From Lachnospiraceae bacterium (GTDB lineage: Bacteria > Bacillota > Clostridia > Lachnospirales > Lachnospiraceae), in the NCBI GenBank assembly GCA_016293925.1, contig JAEDCX010000052.1, forward strand, positions 1 to 18,687: a DNA stretch of 18,687 bases, given 5' to 3'. Shown one piece after another: positions 1 through 4,713 of this stretch. Positions within the stretch are counted from its first letter, which is position 1; each line of letters opens with the position of its first letter. The position numbers were made by a program, and so were the translations under genes. Under the pieces are notes generated by a model. The model saw only the letters and a program-made list of their open reading frames with translations. It was not told where the DNA came from and made no database searches.

Positions 1-52
1 GAGCAGAGGACTGAAAATCCTCGTGTCACTGGTTCGATTCCGGTTTTGGGCA
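1..52 (+). tRNA. tRNA-Phe (GAA), 5' end outside the window
   Basis: The anticodon arm is visible: stem GAGGA/TCCTC around the loop CTGAAAA, which gives anticodon GAA (Phe). The T arm is ACTGG-TTCGATT-CCGGT at 28-44. The 3' acceptor strand TTTGGGC lies at 45-51 with discriminator A at 52. The acceptor 5' strand and most of the D arm lie before base 1. No CCA is encoded. It lies 29 bp upstream of tRNA-Gly in the same direction, so the two probably belong to one tRNA operon that begins outside the window. Confidence 0.93.
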
Positions 53-81
53 TTTGATTTCCCAATTTCATACCTTTTTAT

Positions 82-152
82 GCGGGTGTAGTTCAATGGT
101 AGAACACCAGCCTTCCAAGCTGGATACGTGGGTTCGATTCCCATCACCCGCT
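82..152 (+). tRNA. tRNA-Gly (UCC)
   Basis: This is a complete 71-nt cloverleaf. The acceptor strands GCGGGTG (82-88) and CACCCGC (145-151) pair fully, with discriminator T at 152. The anticodon stem CCAGC/GCTGG encloses the loop CTTCCAA, giving anticodon TCC, which reads GGA/GGG glycine codons. The T loop is TTCGATT. CCA is not encoded. Directly after it comes a series of hairpins whose downstream arms repeat the tRNA tail CACCCGCT followed by T runs. Confidence 0.96.
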
Positions 153-158
153 TTTTAC

Positions 159-256
159 AGCGGGGGATTCATCCGCTCTTTACAGCGGGGGATTCACCCG
201 CTTTTTTATGTGGGGATTCACCCGCTTTCTTTCATGCGGGGGATTGCCCGCTTTCT
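159..256 (+). repeat. Four tandem ~25-bp hairpin repeats resembling the tRNA-Gly 3' end
   Basis: Four units with a period of 25-26 bp start near 159, 184, 210 and 236. Each has the form GCGGG-ggattca-CCCGC followed by a pyrimidine-rich tail. Units 1 and 3 carry G-T pairs; unit 4 has ATTG instead of ATTCA in the loop. The right arm and tail (CACCCGCTTTTTT) match the tRNA-Gly acceptor 3' strand plus following T run, and GGGGATTCACCCGC resembles a shortened T arm and acceptor. Each unit is a stem-loop with a T-rich tail, so the array may act as stacked terminators. Its origin by duplication of the tRNA tail is inference. Confidence 0.8.
184..207 (+). terminator. Rho-independent terminator of the tRNA operon (best of the four hairpins)
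   Basis: The stem AGCGGG (184-189) pairs with CCCGCT (197-202) around a 7-nt loop, and T203-T207 follow. It is the only one of the four tandem hairpins with both a full 6-bp stem and an uninterrupted T run. It is a good end point for the tRNA-Phe/tRNA-Gly transcript. Confidence 0.65.
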
Positions 257-319
257 TGTCCTTTTTTTGGAATGAATGTGTTGCAGGATGAAGCTCCCAC
301 GATCCCGGCAATTGCATGG

Positions 320-348
320 TTGCCCTTCGTTCCATGTCATAGTATAAT
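320..348 (+). promoter_or_regulatory. Candidate SigA promoter upstream of the GNAT gene
   Basis: A -35 element TTGCCC (320-325, 4 of 6 matches) is followed after exactly 17 bp by a perfect TATAAT (343-348). Initiation would fall near 355. The next convincing gene start is at 626, so the transcript would have a leader of about 270 nt that includes the reading-frame remnant. No riboswitch or T-box signature was seen in that leader. Confidence 0.45.
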
Positions 349-370
349 AAACCTCATAGATCGGAATTGA

Positions 371-547
371 CCGGGCTCTTTAGAGCAGATTCTGACAGTT
401 GATTTGTATGGGCATAATGAATATATCTTAGAACAGGAGTATATTCAAAAAAACTATTTCCGTTTGAGGTTCAGTCCGGCTGTTGAAACTGTTGTAAGGG
501 AGATAACAGAAGCCGATTCTTTGGTAAATCATCCCGAACTATTCTGA
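371..547 (+). pseudogene. Unassigned reading-frame remnant, C-terminal end of a lost protein
   Basis: A frame of 58 codons runs open from just after a TGA at 368-370 to TGA at 545-547. It has no ATG and no ribosome site. The translation has ordinary protein composition, including stretches such as LEQILTVDLYGHNEYI and YFRLRFSPAVETVVREITE. It therefore looks like the C-terminus of a former globular protein rather than random DNA. The same frame is also open upstream to the 368-370 stop (reading ...IINLIDRN), so a single nonsense codon may split a longer remnant. I do not recognise the family. The stop codon falls within the first copy of a tandem duplication. Confidence 0.4.
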
Positions 548-604
548 AGCAGTACCCTTCTGAGAGAGGTACTATTCTGAGAGGGGTATCCTTCTGCAAA
601 GAGT
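538..604 (+). repeat. Imperfect tandem duplication of about 33 bp
   Basis: Copy 1 (538-570) and copy 2 (571-604) both begin ACTATTCTGA, share the core CCTTCTG, and end in a GAGAGGT or AGAGT segment. One copy contains the stop codon of the upstream remnant. The array ends just before the ribosome site of the GNAT gene. It looks like a local replication-slippage duplication and no function is evident. Confidence 0.6.
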
Positions 605-625
605 ACATTACAACGGAGGCATGTT

Positions 626-1417
626 ATGGACATCTATCGCATCGATAATAAACACATTCCCGTAGCTCTGCCCTTCTGGGCCGATTCCCAGGAAACAATG
701 GTATGGTCTGCCCTGCAGGGGCATCTGGGTTCCATCTGGGTTGACAGCCTGGAGCAGCCCACCTGTTCCAGGATTGTGATTGCAGATTTCATGTTTCTTG
801 CCGGAGAGCCAAACCGTAAAATGATCTCTCACAGACCGGAGGAATATGGATCTTCCTTTATCATCATGATTCCGGACAAGGAAGACTGGAATGACCTGAT
901 CGAACGCTATTACGATGACAGCTGCACACGCTGTACGCGCTATGCCATTCGCAAGGAACCGGAGATTTTCGATCGACATACCCTCCGGAACATGGTTTCT
1001 GCCCTGGACACATCCCGCTATGCGCTGCAGAACATAGAAGATCACAGAGACCTGTACGAAACCATCCGAAACCCTTCCTGGACCTGCAATCTGGCAGGCA
1101 GTTACCCCACCTACGAGGAGTATTGTGCCCATGGAATCGGATGTGCGATTACCTGTAACGGCAAACTTGTCAGTTGTGCCACATCCTATACCCACTACAG
1201 CGACGGGATTGAAATGGAACTGGATACCCATCCGGAATACCGGAGACAGGGCCTTGCTTCCGTCTGCGCCGCCGCACTGATTCTGCGGTGTCTGGACCGG
1301 GGACTGTATCCTTCCTGGGATGCCGCAAACAAGATCTCTGTTGCAATCAGTGAGAAACTGGGGTATCATTATGACCACGAATACACTGCCTATCAGGTCA
1401 CAAAGTACGGATCATAA
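626..1417 (+). CDS. GNAT-family N-acetyltransferase (ZmaR-like group)
   Basis: This 263-residue protein has an acetyl-CoA-dependent GNAT fold in its C-terminal half. The motif A region reads MELDTHPEYRRQGLA (about 197-211) and contains the R/Q-x-x-G-x-A pyrophosphate loop. It is followed by LYPSWDAANKISVAISEKLGY (about 227-247, with an internal break at YP), which is characteristic of the large GNAT group that includes zwittermicin A resistance protein ZmaR. The N-terminal ~130 residues form a separate domain, also usual in this group. The start is set by GGAGG seven bases before the ATG at 626. The substrate cannot be predicted: some relatives acetylate antibiotics, but most are uncharacterised. 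It has no signal peptide and is therefore cytoplasmic. A candidate promoter lies at 320-348, and the next gene appears to have its own promoter starting 3 bp after this stop. Confidence 0.88.
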   Translation: MDIYRIDNKHIPVALPFWADSQETMVWSALQGHLGSIWVDSLEQPTCSRIVIADFMFLAGEPNRKMISHRPEEYGSSFIIMIPDKEDWNDLIERYYDDSCTRCTRYAIRKEPEIFDRHTLRNMVSALDTSRYALQNIEDHRDLYETIRNPSWTCNLAGSYPTYEEYCAHGIGCAITCNGKLVSCATSYTHYSDGIEMELDTHPEYRRQGLASVCAAALILRCLDRGLYPSWDAANKISVAISEKLGYHYDHEYTAYQVTKYGS

Positions 1418-1420
1418 GGT

Positions 1421-1446
1421 TAAGATTTTTCTTTTTGTACCGATAT
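1421..1446 (+). promoter_or_regulatory. Candidate SigD (flagellar sigma) promoter for the 1496-1948 gene
   Basis: TAAG (1421-1424) is separated by 14 bp from ACCGATAT (1439-1446). The B. subtilis SigD consensus is TAAA-N14/16-GCCGATAT, so the match is 3 of 4 and 7 of 8. Initiation would fall near 1453, followed by an AAGGAGGA ribosome site at 1481-1488 and ATG at 1496. The promoter begins 3 bp after the GNAT stop codon. No comparably good SigA promoter was seen in this gap. Confidence 0.6.
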
Positions 1447-1495
1447 ACATTACACAGACCGGATGGTTGTAAATCAACGGAAGGAGGAAGGGCAC

Positions 1496-1948
1496 ATGAT
1501 TCGAATCAATGATTATCCGTCATACCAGAATCTGTTTCAACGCATGAACCCGGCGGCACAGACACCGGACCGGAATTCCGGCGCAATCCAGAATCCTGAT
1601 GCCCCGCAGAACGCCTCTCAAACCAGAAATGCAACTGAAACCGGCAATACCCGGAAGCCGGACATCACGCCCTCCTATCGTTTTGCGGAACCGCTGAGAC
1701 CACTTGTTCCCAAGGAATATTCCAGAATCTACAGTCGTTCGGATGTAGCCGGACAGGGCGTTGTGAATACTTCGTCCCGCACACCGGATCTGGAGGACTT
1801 TTCTCTGACGCCTGTCGGGAAATCCGAACCTCCGCAGGAGACAGCTTTGATCACTTCCTCGCCTGCCGTGGCATCTGATTCCGAGATTACGGATGTCCAG
1901 ATGGATCGTTTCCTGCGCAGAGCCTTCAAGGTTTTTGATTTTGAATAG
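1496..1948 (+). CDS. Hypothetical protein, probably disordered, candidate flagellar-regulon member
   Basis: This encodes 150 residues from the ATG at 1496, which is preceded by the strong AAGGAGGA site at 1481-1488. A reading from an in-frame ATG at 1463 would add 11 residues but places the ribosome site inside the gene, so 1496 is preferred. The protein starts with a short ordered-looking segment (MIRINDYPSYQNLFQRM). A long stretch rich in Pro, Ser, Thr, Asn and Gln (about 18-130) follows, and it ends with an amphipathic helix-like tail (VQMDRFLRRAFKVFDFE). There are no cysteines, transmembrane segments or signal peptide. I do not recognise a family. The SigD-type promoter at 1421-1446 suggests expression with motility genes, and short conserved ends joined by a disordered middle would suit an adaptor. 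Both points are inference. Confidence 0.7.
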   Translation: MIRINDYPSYQNLFQRMNPAAQTPDRNSGAIQNPDAPQNASQTRNATETGNTRKPDITPSYRFAEPLRPLVPKEYSRIYSRSDVAGQGVVNTSSRTPDLEDFSLTPVGKSEPPQETALITSSPAVASDSEITDVQMDRFLRRAFKVFDFE

Positions 1949-1974
1949 ACATCTGTTACAAAAGAATGTATAAT
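1946..1974 (+). promoter_or_regulatory. SigA promoter for the SPFH gene leader
   Basis: TAGACA (1946-1951, 5 of 6 matches to TTGACA) and a perfect TATAAT (1969-1974) are separated by 17 bp. The -35 element overlaps the TAG stop codon of the preceding gene. Transcription would begin near 1981 and run into the hairpin at 2009-2025 before reaching the SPFH gene at 2095. Confidence 0.65.
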
Positions 1975-2008
1975 ATTTGTACGTGGCTATCCACATACAA
2001 TATGAAAG

Positions 2009-2031
2009 TCCACGGATTCCGTGGATTTTTT
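2009..2031 (+). terminator. Rho-independent terminator or attenuator in the SPFH gene leader
   Basis: TCCACGG (2009-2015) pairs with CCGTGGA (2019-2025) across a 3-nt loop, and a T6 run starts at 2026. It lies 61 bp after the 1496-1948 gene and can end that transcript. It also lies about 28 nt downstream of the predicted start from the SigA promoter at 1946-1974, so it would cut short transcripts heading for the SPFH gene. Upstream, GTGG (1983-1986) can pair either with CCAC (1991-1994) or, as CGTGG (1982-1986), with CCACG (2010-2014) in the terminator arm. Confidence 0.75.
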
Positions 2032-2094
2032 CTTTACTATCGCATACATAATATGGTGGAGATGGGAATTTCTTTAGTTTGAAAGGAGACAACA

Positions 2095-3447
2095 ATGGGA
2101 TTATTAAAAGCGATCGGTAATGCTCTCGGCAGCACCATGGCGGATCAGTGGCGCGAGTATTTCTACTGTGACTCAATGCCTTCCAACGTTCTCGTCACAA
2201 AGGGCAAAAAAAGAACAAGTTCGACACGTAATTCAAGCAATGTAAAGGGAGAAGACAACATCATCAGCAATGGTTCCGTGATTGCGGTAAACGAAGGTCA
2301 GTGTATGATCATCGTGGATCAGGGACAGGTAGTGGATCTGTGTGCCGAAGCCGGTGAGTTTGTCTACGATACCTCCACAGAGCCCAGCCTTTTCTACGGC
2401 AGCCTTGGCAAGAATATCCTGAATACCTTCAAGACCATCGGGAAACGTTTTACGTTTGGCGGTGACCCCGGTAAGGATCAGAGAGTATACTTCTTTAACA
2501 CCAAAGAGATCATGGACAATAAATATGGTACCGCAAGTCCTGTTCCTTTCCGTGTTGTGGATAAGAACATCGGTCTTGACATGGATATCTCCGTAAAATG
2601 TAACGGTTCTTATTCCTACCATATCATGGATCCTCTTTTGTTCTACGCCAATGTGTGCGGTAATGTAACCGAAGATTATACCAGAGATAAGATCGATGCG
2701 CAGTTGAAGTCAGAGATCCTCACAGCTCTTCAGCCTGCATTTGCCGAGATCTCTGAAATGGGTATCCGTTACAGTGCCGTTCCGGCTCATACAATGGAGC
2801 TTGCTGATGCATTAAACAAAGTTCTCTCTGAGAAATGGTCCCAGAAGCGCGGTATTGAGATCGTAGAGTTCGGTGTCAATACGATCACTGCTTCCGAAGA
2901 AGACCAGCAGATGATCAAGAACATGCAGAGAGATCAGGTATACACCAACAGAGAGAGACTGGCTGCGAATATCGGTCTTGCACAGGGTGAAGCTATGAAG
3001 GCTGCTGCAGCCAATACCGCTACAGGTCCTATGATGGCCTTTGCAGGTATGAATATGGCAACTATGACAGGTGGTTTCAACTCTGCCAACTTATTTGCTC
3101 AGGCGGATGCACAGGCCGCTGCCGCACAGGCTGCCGCCCCTGCACCTGCTGCCGCACCTGGTGCCGCGGCTCCTGCCGGATGGGCATGCTCCTGCGGACA
3201 CACCGGAAACACAGGCAAATTCTGTGCAGAGTGTGGTTCCCCGAAGCCTGTTTCATCTGACGGATGGACCTGCTCCTGCGGTGCAGTCAACAAGGGTAAG
3301 TTCTGCTCGGAATGTGGTGCCAAGAAACCTGCCGGCGAGCCACTGTACAAGTGTGACAAATGTGGCTGGGAACCGGAAGATCCCAAGAATCCGCCCAAAT
3401 TCTGTCCGGAGTGCGGGGATCCCTTTAACGACGCCGATATCCGATAG
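2095..3447 (+). CDS. SPFH-domain protein with three C-terminal zinc ribbons (YdjI-like)
   Basis: This 450-residue protein is of the SPFH/virion-core type represented by B. subtilis YdjI. Residues about 1-300 form the SPFH (band-7/flotillin-like) region, including a long helical segment ending near RERLAANIGLAQGEAM. An Ala/Gly/Pro-rich linker (about 300-362) follows. Three zinc ribbons then start at C365 (CSCG...CAECG), C393 (CSCG...CSECG) and C420 (CDKCG...CPECG). It has no transmembrane helix or signal peptide. The ribosome site is AAAGGAG and the start is ATG. In B. subtilis YdjI works with YdjG and YdjH to recruit a PspA-family protein to the membrane; no PspA gene is present here. Downstream, after 41 bp, is another membrane-anchored zinc-ribbon gene, probably co-transcribed. 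A role in membrane stress or membrane-domain organisation is inference. Confidence 0.82.
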   Translation: MGLLKAIGNALGSTMADQWREYFYCDSMPSNVLVTKGKKRTSSTRNSSNVKGEDNIISNGSVIAVNEGQCMIIVDQGQVVDLCAEAGEFVYDTSTEPSLFYGSLGKNILNTFKTIGKRFTFGGDPGKDQRVYFFNTKEIMDNKYGTASPVPFRVVDKNIGLDMDISVKCNGSYSYHIMDPLLFYANVCGNVTEDYTRDKIDAQLKSEILTALQPAFAEISEMGIRYSAVPAHTMELADALNKVLSEKWSQKRGIEIVEFGVNTITASEEDQQMIKNMQRDQVYTNRERLAANIGLAQGEAMKAAAANTATGPMMAFAGMNMATMTGGFNSANLFAQADAQAAAAQAAAPAPAAAPGAAAPAGWACSCGHTGNTGKFCAECGSPKPVSSDGWTCSCGAVNKGKFCSECGAKKPAGEPLYKCDKCGWEPEDPKNPPKFCPECGDPFNDADIR

Positions 3448-3488
3448 TACCAACTCAATCAATCTATAGAATAGATCAGGAAAAAGCA

Positions 3489-4232
3489 ATGATACCATTG
3501 ATTATTACCCTGGTGGTCATAGGCAGTATTTTTACTGCCTATGCTGTTATTAGGCGCAAGCTGCAGTCCATCACCCAAGAATTATTCGGCACCTCTTCCC
3601 TGTCGGAAGCAAATGCAAGAATGAAGGAAGAATACGCCACAACACCGAAGTCTGTGTCCGCCATGACCAGTCTCTACCTGCCAAAGATCGTCCGGGATTT
3701 TCCGGACTTCATCTACAGTGAGATGAAGAGCCGTTCCCAGAACGTTCTGACCCAGTACCTGGCTGCGATTCAAGCAGAGGATCCTTCCCTGATGACAGAA
3801 GGAACCGATGAACTGCGGGGTAAGGTGAAAACACACATTGTCATGCTGAACGAGAACGGTAAGCACGAGCATTTTGAAAATGTCCGGATTCACCGTACCG
3901 AGATCAGCAATTACCGGAAGACTTCCGGCCGCTGTGTGATCACCTTCCAGACCGCCTGTGAATATCTGCAGTATATAACAGATGACTCCGGCAATGTAGT
4001 AAGCGGTGACAGGAATCTCCGTCATCAGGCCCGTTATGATATTGAGATGGCATATATTCAGGATCGTGAGATTGTGGAACAGACCACAGACAACGGCATC
4101 GGACTGAAATGTCCGTTCTGCGATGCTCCCCTTACCAATCTGGGATCCAAGCATTGTGAGTACTGTGGGTCGCCGGTTCAGGAACTGAATATCAAGGTGT
4201 GGGATTTCATCAACATCACGGAGCGTGTATAG
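3489..4232 (+). CDS. Membrane-anchored Tim44-like domain protein with zinc ribbon
   Basis: This 247-residue protein has an N-terminal hydrophobic helix (about 2-21) followed by basic residues, predicting a single anchor with the bulk of the protein cytoplasmic. Residues about 80-200 resemble the Tim44-like fold: a long helix, then strands with an extended VxxHxVMLNENGKHEHFENVxI-type segment. A four-cysteine zinc ribbon follows (C208, C211, C223, C226; CPFC...CEYC). The ribosome site (AGGAAAAAG) is modest, which suits translation as the second gene of an operon with the SPFH gene. Both proteins end in related ribbons, so they probably act together. The specific function is unknown, and the Tim44-like call rests on pattern recognition rather than a profile search. 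Confidence 0.72.
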   Translation: MIPLIITLVVIGSIFTAYAVIRRKLQSITQELFGTSSLSEANARMKEEYATTPKSVSAMTSLYLPKIVRDFPDFIYSEMKSRSQNVLTQYLAAIQAEDPSLMTEGTDELRGKVKTHIVMLNENGKHEHFENVRIHRTEISNYRKTSGRCVITFQTACEYLQYITDDSGNVVSGDRNLRHQARYDIEMAYIQDREIVEQTTDNGIGLKCPFCDAPLTNLGSKHCEYCGSPVQELNIKVWDFINITERV

Positions 4233-4238
4233 TATCAC

Positions 4239-4266
4239 TAAAGAATTCATCGGAATATGACGATAT
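4239..4266 (+). promoter_or_regulatory. Candidate SigD (flagellar sigma) promoter for yjfB
   Basis: TAAA (4239-4242) and GACGATAT (4259-4266) are separated by 16 bp. They match the SigD consensus TAAA-N14/16-GCCGATAT at 4 of 4 and 7 of 8 positions. Initiation near 4273 would leave a short leader with GGGAG before the ATG at 4297. The motif lies just after the stop of the Tim44-like gene, allowing yjfB to be expressed separately from the SPFH pair. Confidence 0.68.
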
Positions 4267-4296
4267 ATCCGATGTAGTCAGAAGGGAGATGGGAAT

Positions 4297-4485
4297 ATGG
4301 ATCTGGCAATGAGTATTGCTTCTTTATCCACGTCTATGGCACAGCAGCGTGTCGCTTCCGATGTCAATACAGCCCTGCTTGGCAAGGCACTTGATATGCA
4401 GGATGTGATGAGCGACAGCCTGACCAAGATGATGGAGCAGTCTGTTACCCCATATCTCGGAGGTAACATCGACATTTCCGTTTAG
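4297..4485 (+). CDS. yjfB: YjfB-family putative motility protein
   Basis: This 62-residue protein has the typical size and pattern of the YjfB family. It carries an N-terminal helix with small and polar residues (SIASLSTSMAQQR), a central AxxxKALDMQD segment, and the conserved C-terminal GGNIDISV ending. It lacks a signal peptide and transmembrane segment. The start is supported by GGGAG at 4284-4288. The family is annotated as putative motility proteins, and members are often found near flagellar or chemotaxis genes, but the biochemical role is not established. Independent support comes from the SigD-type promoter directly upstream. A terminator follows 48 bp after the stop, so yjfB is the last gene of the plus-strand block. 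Confidence 0.85.
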   Translation: MDLAMSIASLSTSMAQQRVASDVNTALLGKALDMQDVMSDSLTKMMEQSVTPYLGGNIDISV

Positions 4486-4508
4486 GAGAAACTGCAACTA
4501 CAAACAGT

Positions 4509-4525
4509 TTCCGGGATTCCCGGAA
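4509..4525 (+). other. Perfect hairpin downstream of yjfB
   Basis: TTCCGGG (4509-4515) pairs with CCCGGAA (4519-4525) around the loop ATT. No T run follows, so it is not a complete terminator. It may protect the 3' end of the yjfB transcript or assist the terminator 7 bp downstream. Confidence 0.5.
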
Positions 4526-4531
4526 CAACGT

Positions 4532-4560
4532 AAAAAGCTACCGGACAATCGGTAGCTTTT
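4532..4560. terminator. Bidirectional terminator between yjfB and tRNA-Tyr
   Basis: AAAAGCTACCG (4533-4543) pairs with CGGTAGCTTTT (4550-4560) around a 6-nt loop. On the plus strand the stem ends in TTTT. On the minus strand it ends in TTTTT. It can therefore terminate yjfB from the left and tRNA-Tyr from the right, and it sits between these converging units. Confidence 0.85.
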
Positions 4561-4590
4561 CGTGTATTGTGATATTCTCACAACATAAAA

Positions 4591-4671
4591 TGGATGGAGG
4601 TGGATTCGAACCACCGAAGCTATCGCAGCAGATTTACAGTCTGTCCCCTTTGGCCACTCGGGAATCCATCC
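4591..4671 (-). tRNA. tRNA-Tyr (GUA)
   Basis: On the minus strand, the acceptor GGATGGA pairs with TCCATCC and the discriminator is A. The anticodon loop CTGTAAA gives GTA (Tyr). A long variable arm marks a class II tRNA, as expected for bacterial tRNA-Tyr. The T arm is GGTGG-TTCGAAT-CCACC. The length is 81 nt without encoded CCA. It lies 27 bp downstream of the GH13 stop and upstream of the shared terminator. Confidence 0.95.
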
Positions 4672-4684
4672 ATTAACAAGCGTT

Positions 4685-4713
4685 ATGTTATCATAGTATT
4701 ATGAGAAATGCAA
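4685..4713 (-). promoter_or_regulatory. Possible promoter for tRNA-Tyr
   Basis: On the minus strand, TTGCAT (4708-4713) and TAACAT (4685-4690) are separated by 17 bp, and initiation would fall a few bases before the tRNA. The match is only 3 of 6 and 4 of 6, and the -35 element lies inside the 3' end of the GH13 gene. Read-through from that gene is the alternative. Confidence 0.35.

Noticed and set aside
159..256. CRISPR array
   Set aside because: The units are directly abutting hairpins with no unique spacers, and no cas genes are nearby.
608..1378. Minus-strand frame of 256 codons opposite the GNAT gene
   Set aside because: The plus-strand gene has a strong ribosome site and conserved acetyltransferase motifs; the minus frame has neither.
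2002..2082. Possible 26-codon leader peptide in the SPFH leader
   Set aside because: The ATG at 2002 has no ribosome site, and the frame runs through the terminator hairpin with no repeated regulatory codons, so chance is the simpler explanation.
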